This document shows positions 1 through 9,661 of a DNA stretch of 27,864 nucleotides, piece by piece. Numbering within the stretch: position 1 is the stretch's first letter; each line of letters begins with the position of its first letter. The notes beneath the pieces are model-generated. The model did no database searches. It had not been told where the DNA came from and saw nothing but the letters and a program-made list of their open reading frames with translations. The stretch spans positions 1-27,864 of the forward strand of contig LRSR01007382.1 in NCBI GenBank assembly GCA_001579985.1, written 5' to 3'. The position numbers and the translations under genes were made by a program. This stretch comes from Hypsibius dujardini. Taxonomy: Eukaryota; Tardigrada; Eutardigrada; Parachela; Hypsibiidae.

Positions 1-208
1 TCAAATTCAAGTTTGTCAAATTGCCTATTTAACTGTTTGCTTGTCTGTCTGTCTGCCTGCCCGTCTCACTGACTGACTGCTTATCCAAGATTACTATTGC
101 CTACCACATCTCCTGATTTACTATCTGTTTGTCTCATTCGTAATCTTGTCTACCTGGAAATCATTACCACTACCGCTCAGAGGTTCGACTGCACTAACAA
201 ACACCTAC
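1..208 (-). other. Intron of nuclear receptor gene (partial)
   Basis: This stretch lies downstream of the second zinc-finger exon on the minus strand. It begins with a good donor (gtaggt, read leftwards from 208). No further exon is recognisable before the window edge. Positions 40-85 on the plus strand hold a short TCTG/CCTG tract. Confidence 0.5.
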
Positions 209-601
209 CGTCCAGCGCCATCCCCGCCTCGACACACTTGCGGAACCGGCAGGCTTTGCAGCGATTCCGCGTCTCCGGCGTCACGTCGCACTTGTTGCCG
301 AAGAAGCAGCGGAATGTCCGAAAGACCGGGAGACTTCGCTTGAAGAAGCCCTACAAACGAAAGCACCTCCCATTAAGGCACAAGAAAAAGAAGATACCTC
401 CCAGACAAACATATAAATACATTCTTTTTCTCGCGAAGGAGAAGGTGAATTCAAACATTTCCAAAGAACCCTCACCTTGCATCCTTCACAGGTGTTGGCG
501 CCGTAGTGATTCCCGGTTGCTTCCGCGCCGCACACCTGACACTGCCCGAACGGGAACGGGGTGAAGCCCCGCCCCTTCGGGATCGGCATATCCATTTCCA
601 T
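209..601 (-). CDS. Nuclear receptor, DNA-binding domain exons (partial gene)
   Basis: A ligand-regulated or orphan transcription factor that should act in the nucleus. Exon A is 601-476 and exon B is 350-209, joined in phase 0 across an intron (475-351) with a gtgagg donor and a tttgtag acceptor. The first finger is C-X2-C-X13-C-X2-C (CQVC to CEGC). The second is C-X5-C-X9-C-X2-C and ends in CKACRFRKC. The P-box reads CEGCKG, the EGckG class that binds AGGTCA-type half-sites. The intron falls exactly inside the P-box, between Lys and Gly-Phe-Phe. The ATG at 601 follows an in-frame TGA six codons upstream, so only 20 residues precede the first Cys. The N-terminal region is therefore very short unless another exon lies upstream. 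Exon B ends with GMALD and a phase-1 donor; the hinge and ligand-binding domain are outside the window. Subfamily cannot be assigned without them. Confidence 0.9.
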
Positions 602-1246
602 GTCTCCCGTCCAAGTATATCAGCCGGATAAATTGCGGATGATCTGAGTAAACGATGTGGATAAGATATATTTTCGGGTGAATCAATCTGCCACCAATCA
701 ATCAATCAATCAAGCAATCTGTCTTCCGGATGTTTAAATAACGACAGACACGAAGTGCACCGGCAAAAATGGACCACCGGAACACCACACAGGCACACAG
801 GCAAGGAGGAGGATAGATTGACGCGGCGGTGGGATGAGATGGAAGTTGAATGGGGACACAAAGTCCGGTAGCAGCCCGTCCAAGGGAGAAAAACAAAATG
901 TTGAGAGCTTCCCAAAATTTCAATCTCCTCTCACAGATCAGTTCTCCGCACTTGGCAACCAAGAAGTAGCACTATACTCGATTTGGCAATGGCCACCATC
1001 CTCCAGGCAGACAGACCCCGGGGGTAGATAGTAATGATAAATAAGAATGGCGGTGTGTGAGATAGCAGAAGAGAAACAACGGACTTCAAACTTCTCCGTC
1101 GTCGTCAACAAAATTCGAAAATTCCGCATAAGCAGTCGGAAGTGTTGCTGTCTTTGTTGCTGCAACCACGCGTCGACACGAATCTGTCACGAGAGAGAGA
1201 GAAAACCGGTAAAAAACCGGTCGGAAGGAAAGAGCTTCTCGTTTCA
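602..1246. other. Region upstream of the nuclear receptor, no gene seen
   Basis: Probable 5' untranslated and upstream DNA of the minus-strand receptor. It contains ATCAATCAATCAATC near 695-712, a GA tract at 1193-1201 and two ACCGGT palindromes at 1204-1220. None of the short reading frames here looks like protein. Confidence 0.4.
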
Positions 1247-1490
1247 CGATTGAATGATTGATTGATTGACTGAATGATTGATTGACTGAATGATTGATTG
1301 ACTAATTGATTGATTGATCGATTGACTGAATGATTGACTAATTGACTGATTGACTAATTGATCGATTGATTGACTGAATGATTGACTAATTGATCGATTG
1401 ATCGATTGATTGACTGATCGATTGATTGACTGATTAATTGACTGACTGATTGATTGACTGACTGATTAGTTGATTGATTGATTAATAAAT
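1247..1490. repeat. Degenerate TTGA/TTGACTGA tetranucleotide array
   Basis: About 240 bp of imperfect TTGA units with interspersed CTGA, CTAA and ATCGA variants. The interruptions suggest an old array. Purer TTGA tracts recur near 7,670-7,722, 15,826-15,858 and 16,230-16,255. Confidence 0.9.
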
Positions 1491-1534
1491 ATAAAATTTA
1501 AAAAAAGGGGGGAAAAATGTAAACTGAATTCTAC

Positions 1535-1830
1535 ACAAAAAATATTCCACCACCTTTAAATAATTCAAAAAGAATTATTTTTATTCTTCATAAACAATAG
1601 AGATGTGTCGGAGGTTGTTTTCCAGGGAAGCAGCTTCTCGTTTCGCGACCGAAAACAATTATAAAAAACTCAGTAGATTGGAGCAAGAAAAAAAATAATT
1701 GCACACGAATGAAATATTCCACCACCTACAGATATAATTCAAAGGAAAGAAAATTGTAGTCCCCGTAAATAATAGGAAATTTAGAGATGTGTCCAATCGA
1801 TGCACAATATAAGGCAATAATTTTCCCAGC
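1535..1830. repeat. Diverged direct duplication, about 175-180 bp
   Basis: The words AATATTCCACCACCT, ATAATTCAAA-like sequence and AGAGATGTGTC occur in the same order near 1540-1609 and again near 1714-1789. A short third trace (AGCTTCTCGTTTC) is shared by about 1231 and 1631. No coding content is seen. Confidence 0.6.
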
Positions 1831-2030
1831 GACCGCTAAAACGCATGAACGATAAAAGGGGAATCCCAGAATGCGTCGCACTGAACGACGACGACGTACC
1901 GCACCCGCAGACAGTCGAGAGTTGGAAACCCAGACACCGCGAAAAATATGTTCACAAGCAGTGAGGAAGTGAAAAATGAAATGAAATGAAATGAACTGCA
2001 CATACACACACGCACACGCGCACACACACT

Positions 2031-2190
2031 AGACCGGCTTGCAGGGCAACACATCCACATCCACACACACACACACTAGACCTGCTTGCAACACATCCAC
2101 ATCCACACACACACGCCCACGCACACTAGACCAGCTTGCGGGGAAACACATCCACATCCACACACACACACACACAAGACCGGATGGTAA
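2031..2190. repeat. CA-rich minisatellite, 47-50 bp units
   Basis: Units begin with AGACC-GCTTGC at 2031, 2078 and 2128, with a truncated start at 2177. Each continues with ACACATCCACATCC and a CA run. The plus-strand reading frames over it are repeat translations, not genes. Confidence 0.85.
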
Positions 2191-2239
2191 AGCAACACAC
2201 AGTAAACGGGGAAGGAGAGCTTCTAACTAACGTCAGCCA

Positions 2240-2560
2240 CGGAAAAAGGGGGCGTGGCTTATATTACCCAACCGGCCTGGCATGGGCCCGCTCTCTCACT
2301 CGATCACGTGCCCGACGAGTGCACATTGCGTGCGGCTGCGGCCAATAGCAACGGTCACGGCCTGCAACTGGTTGAAATCACAACGCATGACGTGTTTATG
2401 GCGCGCCAGAGGGCCAAAACCTAAGCGGTGTTGTAGACGTTGTGAGCATTCCGTCACAGTCGGCGCGCCATAAAGGCGTTTTGCCCGACTTCCCAGCCAA
2501 TCAGCGGGTGGCTCGGTTTTCCCGACACTTGCGTCGTTTACGAGAGACAATACTACTACG
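2240..2560. promoter_or_regulatory. CpG-rich promoter-like patch with CCAAT and GC boxes
   Basis: Within 320 bp there are a GGGGGCGTGGCTTA box (2248-2261), an E-box CACGTG near 2306, two CCAAT boxes in good context (near 2342 and 2497), a TGACGTG half-CRE near 2388, and two GGCGCGCC palindromes. These palindromes sit in a 13-bp inverted repeat, TTTATGGCGCGCC at 2397-2409 and its complement at 2463-2475. The composition is typical of a broad animal promoter. No gene starts next to it. It could drive a noncoding 5' exon of the nuclear receptor (minus strand) or an unrecognised transcript. Confidence 0.4.
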
Positions 2561-3245
2561 AGAGCCAAAGACAGACAGACAAGACAGAGAGCGCGCGTGG
2601 ATTGGGATGGAACAAGGAGCACCCCGTGGTCGTCATCGTCCAACCCAGCGAGGGGAAAACAAGTCTGCCTTAGAGAGAGACACAGACATCGGATGCGCAC
2701 CGGCAAAGAAGATCCTGTCCAGGTCTTCTGTGTCCCTACACGTTAATTTCGCCCACCATATGTACCGCCCACCAGATTTTCCCGGTGGTACGGCCAGTGA
2801 CTGATTGAGGTGGAAATTTTAATAAGCGCGGCGCACTTCCTCTGCGCGATCACGGCACAACAAGCCCCCCCCCTCCCCACCCAAACAGACAAGAGTCTCC
2901 CGGTATTTCACATTTTCCAAAATTGAACACAACTCCTCATTAGACACATGCAGCGAATGATTGTGCGCAATCACAGCTCAATTTTCAGGGATAAACCCCG
3001 TTTTTGCTTAAATACCCGGTAAAGAACACGGGATTTCTCCTATGTGCAGAATGGTGGATCCAGACAGACAGACAGACAGACAGAAACTGCGCAATGACGG
3101 ATGTGGTCAATTACGAGAGGTCACAGTCGAAATTCAGACAAAACACCGATGTGCTGGATGAGGTAGACAGAGACAGACCGAAAGACAAATAATATTTATT
3201 ATTTATTCAGAAGCAGACAAATGGAGACAATTATGTCTGGTTGCA
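2561..3245. other. Intergenic, no gene seen
   Basis: Mostly unique DNA with a C-run near 2866-2878 and short CAGA tracts near 2570 and 3060-3085. No exon with plausible splice sites and protein-like translation was found on either strand. Confidence 0.4.
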
Positions 3246-3510
3246 CTGGCATTGGACAGACAGAGAGACAAACAGACTAGCGGACAGACAGACAGACAGA
3301 AAGCAGACAAGTGGGCAGGTTGACAGGCAGACAGACAAACAAGTGAACAGGCAGACGACAGATAAACGGAGAGGCAACCAGGCAAGTAGACAGACAAGAC
3401 AGACAGACAAACAGACAAAAAGGCAAGCAGGCAAATAGACAGAAAATACAGGCAAACAGACAGACAAACAGATAGGCAGACAGACAGACAGACAAGACAG
3501 ACAACAGACA

Positions 3511-3547
<37 letters not shown>

Positions 3548-3636
3548 TAGGCAGGCAGGCAGGCAGGCAGACAGGCAGGCAGGCAGACAGGCAGACAGGC
3601 AGGCAGGCAGGCAGACAGACAGACAGGCAGACAGAT
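3246..3636. repeat. CAGA/CAGG tetranucleotide array
   Basis: Nearly continuous CAGA and CAGG units, with CAAA interruptions on the left and purer units from 3478 onward. The opposite strand reads Leu-Ser-Val-Cys and Leu-Pro-Ala-Cys periodically in all frames, which explains the long minus-strand reading frames. They are not genes. Confidence 0.95.
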
Positions 3637-4084
3637 ATCGGGTTGAACGTTGAGCGGGAAATACTTGAGAAGAGACAGCCAGGTCATGATTAGACTTTAC
3701 CCCGTGATCAAATTGAGACGCGGATCGATGGAGCGCGAACGGCGCCTGAAAATATCCCCGCAACATAGGTCTCTACTGTCTCGGTTAGGTGGAGATGGGG
3801 AAATCAATCCATCGTGTGGCTGTGGCTTGGCCGGCCGGAAGTTTCAAACCGCTCGCAGCCTTCGGTAGTATCATCATGAGACATAATACACCCTCCTTAG
3901 AAGCCACATACCGCACGTTTTAGAACTGCGCGCGCAACTAACCGACGTAATCACGTTAAATACTACGAAGCCTGCCGGCGAATTAGGATCCTCATAACCT
4001 GTCTTCGCCGGATCAGACTCACTCACGCAGATGAAAAGGGAGGAAAAGGGGAACAAAACACCGGCGCGTTAAATTAAGGAATGC
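3637..4084. other. Intergenic, no gene seen
   Basis: Unique sequence between two CAGA regions. The reading frames here are short and have no recognisable motif. Confidence 0.4.
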
Positions 4085-4650
4085 AGGCTAAGACTAAACG
4101 ACAGACAGAATACAGACACACAGACAAACAGACATATCCAAGACAGATAAATGAAACAGACATACATAGAGAATAGAGAAACAGACAGGCAGACAAGTAC
4201 ATCCATGTTAGAGAGACAGTCAGCCAGACAGATAGACAAACAAACAGAAAACAGATAGAGAGACAGACAAACATACACATCAAATTCAGACAGACAGTCA
4301 GTCAGACATATCCGAGGCAGACAATCAAACAGACATACATACAGAACAGAAACGGACAGAAAAAGAAACATATCCAAGTCAGACAGACATAGACAGACTG
4401 AACAGAGAAACAGACACATAGACAGACAGAGAAACACATCAAAGTCAGAGAGATAGACAGTCAGTCAGACAAGCAGACATCAGAAAGACAGACAGACAGA
4501 AATAAGACAGAAACACCGACAGACAGACAGTCAGTCCGTCAGACAGCCAGGCAGGCGGGCAGACAGACAGACAGTCAGTCCGTCAGACAGCCAGGCAGGC
4601 GGGCAGAGAGACAGACTGACGGAGAGACAAATACACAGACAGAGGCAGGC
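4085..4650. repeat. Degenerate CAGA-rich region with a 44-bp duplication
   Basis: Interrupted CAGACAGA-type sequence. Around 4519-4605 a unit containing TCAGTCCGTCAGACAGCCAG is present twice with a 44-bp period (TCAGTC at 4531 and 4575). Confidence 0.85.
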
Positions 4651-5550
4651 ATACTCGTTAACATAATTATCAAGTTGAGCTGCGAGAAAGGTGAGATGTC
4701 AGTTGACCTGACATACTCTTCGTAGAATCGGCCAACAAACTTTCGAATTTTTAATTAATTACCAACTCCGGTACTCCTAACCGACAGCGTCATTTCAAAA
4801 GACGTCCGCACACAGTTTGAAATCCGCAATCAAACTTCCAACTTAAAAAACACAGAAGCGAGAAACAAGAGAGCAAATATTAGCCGATCAGAAAAAAATG
4901 TGTTGCAAATCTTTCTCTTTCTCTGAAAACAATGCGGTCTGTACTCGAAGAGCGAGTGGAGGAGACTGCGTCCGTGGTCGTCGTCGTCGTCGTCGTCCTC
5001 AACGACGACGACATTGACTTCCGTGAAATTTATTTCCAATTTTTAAACCACGCGAACGGGTCGTTGGATTTCGAATCGAATAAAACGATCAGCGTGAGGG
5101 AGAGAGAGAGAATGAGAACGAGAACGAGACCTCGGCTGACAAAGCAAACATTCGGCTAGACAAGAGTAGAGACACCGCGAACCCTCCAAGCAGCTGTCTT
5201 TTCTCTCAGTCTTGGGCCTTGGTAGTCGGTCCGTGGTGTCTTTACGAGTGTGTCTCTTTTGGACGACGACGACGAAAACGGGTGATGTCATGTCACCACG
5301 GCTCAAAGTGCACTGGTGAATAGAAGAAACACTCGCCGACATTGCAATCGAGAACTCCGGAGACCGAATAACTCAACGTCGACGATCAGTGGATACGTTA
5401 GGGCCTGAGGGGTCCCTCTGTTGCAATCCGACGTGTGAGACAGTGAAAATAAAAGAAGCATTTTGACCAACTGCCCTGACACACGGGCCCTTTGCCCTTT
5501 CGCCTGAAATGAATCAAGACGACCGCAGTAAATCCCTTAATTAGTTTAAA
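4651..5550. other. Intergenic, contains a GTC/GAC trinucleotide palindrome
   Basis: No gene is supported. Near 4975-5011 a run of GTC triplets is followed after a few bases by a run of CGA triplets, so the stretch can fold back on itself. A second GAC run lies at 5262-5276. Other sequence is unique. Confidence 0.4.
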
Positions 5551-5633
5551 GAGAGACAGACAGACAGACAGAAAAGCAGGCAGATGGGCAGGCAGGCAGG
5601 CAGGCAGACAGGCAGGCAGGCAGACAGGCAGAT

Positions 5634-5667
<34 letters not shown>

Positions 5668-5705
5668 ACAGGCAGGCAGACAGGCAGACAGGCAGACAGA
5701 CAGAT

Positions 5706-5748
<43 letters not shown>

Positions 5749-5822
5749 TAGGCAGGCAGGTAGGCAGGCAGGTAGGCAGACAGGCAGGCAGACAGACAGA
5801 CAGACAGATAGATAGACAGACA
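5551..5822. repeat. Long CAGG/CAGA tetranucleotide array
   Basis: About 270 bp, dominated by CAGG on the plus strand with CAGA at both ends and occasional TAGG or TAGA. The opposite-strand frames are Leu-Pro-Ala-Cys repeats and are rejected as genes. Confidence 0.95.
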
Positions 5823-6509
5823 AGGCTATAGCGGTGAAATCGAATGATGTCCATTCCGTTAACCGATCAAGGCTTCACTTGATCAACAAGTAAGTCTTTT
5901 GAGAAGGAAAAACAAGAGCAAAAAATTCGAGGCAGGTGCCAAGTCCTGTGGGGTCACTGATTCAACTTGCCGGCATCAACACAAGACGTTCTGTGCCCTG
6001 GGAAACCCCACAATTCTAGAACTTCCGGGAGGCCTCACCGCTTCGGAAACCACTTCCTTTTGGCGCTTCCTGCTCGCCTCTTCCTATGGCCATCGAAACT
6101 TCCGAAACGCCGAAACAGAGTCGCGACTCTCCAGACAAAAAATAAGGAGAGTAAAAAATTCAAAATCGATTTATCAATTACTCATTTATGCAGGGAACAG
6201 GAATAAAAAGCGCAGCAAATCCAACCGAATCATTCGGCACTTTCCCTTGAAGCGACAGGGAGCGTGCCTAATTGACCTATTGACCTGTACGCAATCATTA
6301 GGCGCTTTCCCCGCTATCAAACTGTTTCCGCTTCAACTCACCAAAAATAATTCCCCGATGAGAATGAAGACTGGTAATCCCCGGGTTTCCGACGAGGATC
6401 TTCGAAGAAGTAATAGAGAAGCCTGAAAAATGAATGAAATCCAGGCCGAATAAGAGGTGTGCTGACACGATTGAAACTTGAAAGAGAAGCGAAAGAAGCC
6501 CCCCGGAAT
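5823..6509. other. Intergenic, no gene seen
   Basis: A 175-codon open frame covers 5899-6426 on the plus strand. Its translation has no domain-like pattern and no supporting splice or promoter context, so it is not called. Confidence 0.35.
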
Positions 6510-6616
6510 GCACACACACACACAGAACACACAGAACACAACACACAGAACACAACACACAGAACACACACAACACACAGAACACAACACACAGAACACA
6601 ACACACAGAACACACG
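6510..6616. repeat. CACAGAACACAA minisatellite
   Basis: Tandem ACACAGAACACA units about 12-15 bp long. The minus strand reads Val-Leu-Cys-type repeats in all frames. Confidence 0.9.
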
Positions 6617-7255
6617 GTGAAGCGGCAGTGCAGGGAACTCACCAAAATAATACGAACTTTTCTGGTGGAATCAATTTCGAGTGACGAATGAAAATAAAAC
6701 TGACTATGTTCAATTAGAATTAATCGTCCAAAAAAAGAGCATCAACCACAACACAACACTTATCAGAAAACCAAAATGGAGATTTGCAGCTCTTCGGGTT
6801 GCGACTGCTAAGAGAGAGAGAGGGTTCGTCAAAAGATATTGAAGTTGTGTTGTCTGTTGGTGTTGTGAATCATAAAAAGATCGACGAATGGCGTGTGACA
6901 GAGTGAGTGAAGGGGGTGTGGCTTAGAGGATGTTACTGCCGGCAGGTGGCGCGCGTTTCCCGCCATGCTTTCGCCTAATGCGCAGTGGGATGACGGAAGT
7001 CGCGCGCGCGCGGGAGAATGCTTTTTCAAGGATCGTCCATTGAAAATGGGTGTTGTTTGGCGTTCTCGCAAAAACGAGTTTGTAAGGTTACGGCGTCGTC
7101 GAACAACTGCACAGTAGCATACGGTAAAGGTGTTGAGCTCTTTTGCTGCGCGCGCGCGTTCACTCAAGTAGGAGGAGGCTTGGCCAACACTCGCCTACTA
7201 GTATGGAATGCTGTTCGCGGCTTATCGGCATGCTGGGCCTCTCGAGTATGTAGTA
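6617..7255. promoter_or_regulatory. Intergenic with a promoter-like cluster at 6,905-7,010
   Basis: The cluster contains GGGGGTGTGGCTTA (6912-6925, one base different from the box at 2248), TTTCCCGCC (E2F-like, near 6956), TGCGCAG (NRF1-like, near 6979), an ETS-like GACGGAAGT near 6994 and a CGCGCG run. No coding exon follows on either strand, so the transcript it might serve is unknown. Confidence 0.3.
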
Positions 7256-7376
7256 CACGCATGGCAAAAATCTTGCGCTAACCGAGTTAAGCCAATACAC
7301 TCGTTGCATGGCTGTCATAAACAGCCGTTGAGTTAAAGTGCTTAATTCGGTCAGCGCAAAGTTTTTGCCACGTGTG
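7256..7376. mobile_element. TA-flanked inverted-repeat element (MITE-like), 121 bp
   Basis: Arms of about 40 bp are imperfectly complementary. The left starts CACGCATGGCAAAAATC and the complement of the right starts CACACGTGGCAAAAACT; both continue through TTGCGCT-ACCGA-TTAAGC. The centre is a small perfect hairpin (GGCTGT, loop, ACAGCC). TA lies on both sides (7254-7255 and 7377-7378), the usual Tc1/mariner target duplication. There is no coding capacity. Confidence 0.8.
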
Positions 7377-7378
7377 TA

Positions 7379-7665
7379 GTGGGTCGTTCAAGGTCGCTTG
7401 AAGAACGGACCTCCGAGTTCATATAACCGCGATCCATCGTGTGTGTGTGTGAAATCATTCTTCAAGTTGGTGAGGCATCCTTCCTATCTTCTCTCGATGA
7501 GGCTTGTTAACGAATTCAAAACTGGGACCTTGTCCTTTCATGAGGAACAGATGCTGATAATGACTCATGCAGACCAGCGATTGATTGATTGATGGCATGA
7601 GCGATTGTCTGAGAGATGGGTTGATCAGTTGATTGATGGCTTGATTGACTGATGGCTTGATTGAA

Positions 7666-7725
<60 letters not shown>

Positions 7726-8247
7726 AAATCCTGCGTTTGAGTTGATTTTTGAGTTCGTTTGATGTTCTCGCCGTCTATCTCACTCTCACTGGTCGGAATG
7801 CCGATCTTCTTCCAGTCAGCGTGATTATAACAAGAATCCGGGCTTGGCTATCAGGAAAGCGTGCAGCTTTTGTAACCTCCAGTGCAATGTCCGAAAGTAC
7901 AATCGGAAAATTATCCGGTTCTTCGAGCCGCGAAGCGCGCTCGCTTATCGGTTGTCTCAGGCAAACGAATTCGCACAACAAATATATGTGTATTGTGTCG
8001 TACTACCAACCAGGTACTATGCACACAATCCGACATCCAACGACCACAAGACAAATATAACTGCGTTCACCCCTACTGGCGCTCGAACCCGACCGCAACT
8101 TCTATATGTGCATAGCATAGAAGTAAGCGATAACGGATAAGGAATTTCCCATTTTCCAAGCGATTGCCATTTGAGTGCAAAAGTACGCAGTGGCAAACCG
8201 CCAAGTTCTCGTACCTAAATGGTAAAGCCCCAGCGAATATACGTTTA
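7379..8247. other. Intergenic with TTGA tracts, no gene seen
   Basis: TTGA repeats occupy 7572-7722, pure from about 7668. Overlapping frames on both strands span 7,775-8,140 but none shows a recognisable fold or splice structure. A GGTTCGA-like word on the minus strand near 8085 is not part of a tRNA fold. Confidence 0.4.
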
Positions 8248-8751
8248 CAGTAAGCAACAGAATCTAATCTAATGGAGGGTCCCGGAAATGGGCAAAAGGG
8301 GCGGGGCAGGGATAATCCTTGAACAATCAACCAATCAACCAATCAACTAAAGGAGCTCCGGAGCAATGGAAGCGGAGTTGATTGGTTGATTGTTCAATTA
8401 TCAATCCTGCCCCGCCCCTTTTGCCCATTTCCGGGATCCTCCTTTATTGTACGCTCCCGATCTCAAGGGTCGATTATGCTCCACCCCCGCGGGTTCACAT
8501 CAAGCTTTGAGCGGATCCTTAAATTCCGTTCACTTGTCTGTGATTGGCTCGTTGATTTTTACCTCATAGGCTATGCTACCTTGCTTGCTTGATTGAAAGG
8601 ATGATTTCCTTTCCAAAATTTTCAAGTTAATAAAGTTTAAATGAATCTGAATGAACAACCACGCGATCGACGGAACGTGTTTTCAGGCCGGACCTAAAAT
8701 CGACCCTTGAGATCGGGAGCGTACAGTAGATTAAATTCTGTCGCTTACTCG
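8248..8751. mobile_element. TA-flanked inverted-repeat element interrupted by a nested element
   Basis: The left arm begins CAGTAAGCAACAGAATCTAA (8248). The complement of the right end begins CGAGTAAGCGACAGAATTTA (8751). After the nested element is set aside, both arms continue with TGTACGCTCCCGATCTCAAG (left from 8448, right complement to 8699), giving arms of about 55 bp. TA lies outside both ends (8246-8247 and 8752-8753). The interior (8478-8698) has no transposase-like frame, so the element is non-autonomous. Confidence 0.85.
8272..8444. mobile_element. Nested TA-flanked foldback element, 173 bp
   Basis: The arms (about 72 bp) are almost perfectly complementary and contain GTCCCGGAAATGGGCAAAAG, a GGGGCGGGGC box and CAATCAACCAATCAA. 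The loop is about 28 bp. TA flanks it at 8270-8271 and 8445-8446. It splits the left arm of the larger element exactly where the undisturbed right arm has a single TA, so this is an insertion into an older element. Each arm carries a GC box that could bind Sp1/KLF factors. Confidence 0.88.
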
Positions 8752-8753
8752 TA

Positions 8754-9360
8754 CAATCCAGTCTAGTTTTGTTTAAATAAGAGTTTCTCATTTAAATAAA
8801 ATATAAAATAAATTTTAATTCATCGCTGAGATTAAATAAGATATAAAATAAATTTTAATTCATCGCTGAGATTAAATAAAGTATACTTTCAATCTATTTA
8901 AAAAAAAATAGCTTCTTTTAAATAAAAATATTATTTAAATAAAAGTAAAAATTTTATTTAAATAAAACACCGAATTTAAATATTTTATGACACCAATAGT
9001 CTACATTCTGCGTCTCGACTCATGACTTTTATTCAGCAGAAGCTGTAAATGAGAACTATTCATCTTCGACTATTCCAAAATTAGCGTCTGGAATGAAACG
9101 CAGATTGCCTGGGATCAGCACTTAGCGCTCCAAATTCACACCACACAATCTACCAGAACGACCAAACCAAAAATTTCAAATTTAAATAAAAGAAAAAATG
9201 GTGTTTTAAATAAAATAGAAATAAAATATATCCCAGTTATCTCTTTTAAATAAAATAGAAATAAAATATATCCCAGTTATCTTTTAAATAAAATATAAAT
9301 ATATTTTATTTAAAACAAAAAGGCCGATTTTCAGCATTTTAAATATAAATTTAAACATAT
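8754..9360. repeat. AT-rich DNA with two 40-bp tandem duplications and TTTAAATAAA words
   Basis: A 40-bp unit ending in CATCGCTGAGATTAAATAA occurs twice across 8801-8879. An unrelated 40-bp unit containing ATATCCCAGTTATC occurs twice across 9204-9283. TTTAAATAAA and its complement are dispersed throughout. No gene is seen. Confidence 0.75.
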
Positions 9361-9661
9361 TGTTTAACGTGGAACGAGTTTTTAAGCCTAGCAAGGTTTC
9401 TGCTGAGTGACCGGCGCCTTCGAACGCGGGACGGTAATTTCGAGATGAGACTGTTCGAGAAAGTTAAACAGCTGGATTTTCGACTCGTTGGGAGAATTCG
9501 CTTTAGATTAGTGCGGGAATTTAGTTGCTCATTTTTCGCTTGCGTTTTTCCGTGCAGATCATGAACAGAGGTGTTTGCTACGACGGTGACGGGTTCGGGT
9601 AAAGCCGAATGTCAACGGAAAATGGGGTTTGTTTTCGGCCGAATGGGAAATGGGATCATTT
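9361..9661. other. Intergenic, no gene seen
   Basis: Unique sequence. An exon-like segment at 9557-9598 (acceptor tttttccgtgcag, donor gtaaag) encodes only 14 residues and could not be linked to anything. Confidence 0.3.

Noticed and set aside
2296-2706. 136-codon minus-strand open frame across the CpG-rich patch
   Set aside because: CpG-rich DNA yields long chance frames. The translation shows no domain and there are no splice partners.
3203-3766. Long minus-strand reading frames rich in Leu, Cys, Pro and Ser
   Set aside because: They are translations of CAGA/CAGG arrays; all frames stay open because the repeat unit lacks stops. The same applies near 4,070-4,440, 5,400-5,850 and 26,190-26,590.
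5899-6426. 175-codon plus-strand open frame
   Set aside because: The composition is not domain-like, there is no homologous motif, and no promoter or splice structure is seen.
7775-8140. Overlapping open frames on both strands (for example with CSFCNLQC, or ASRLEEPDNFPIVL on the other strand)
   Set aside because: Neither could be tied to a known family with confidence. Open frames on both strands over the same bases suggest chance or an old repeat.
8065-8140. GGTTCGA-like word on the minus strand suggesting a tRNA or tRNA-derived element
   Set aside because: No matching acceptor, D or anticodon stems and no A-box could be placed.
9557-9598. Tiny exon-like segment encoding MNRGVCYDGDGFG, and another before a gtgagt at about 10,000 (MGEHWYRFISDL)
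   Set aside because: Too short to evaluate. The two could not be joined into a convincing gene, and the second is entered from the octamer repeat.
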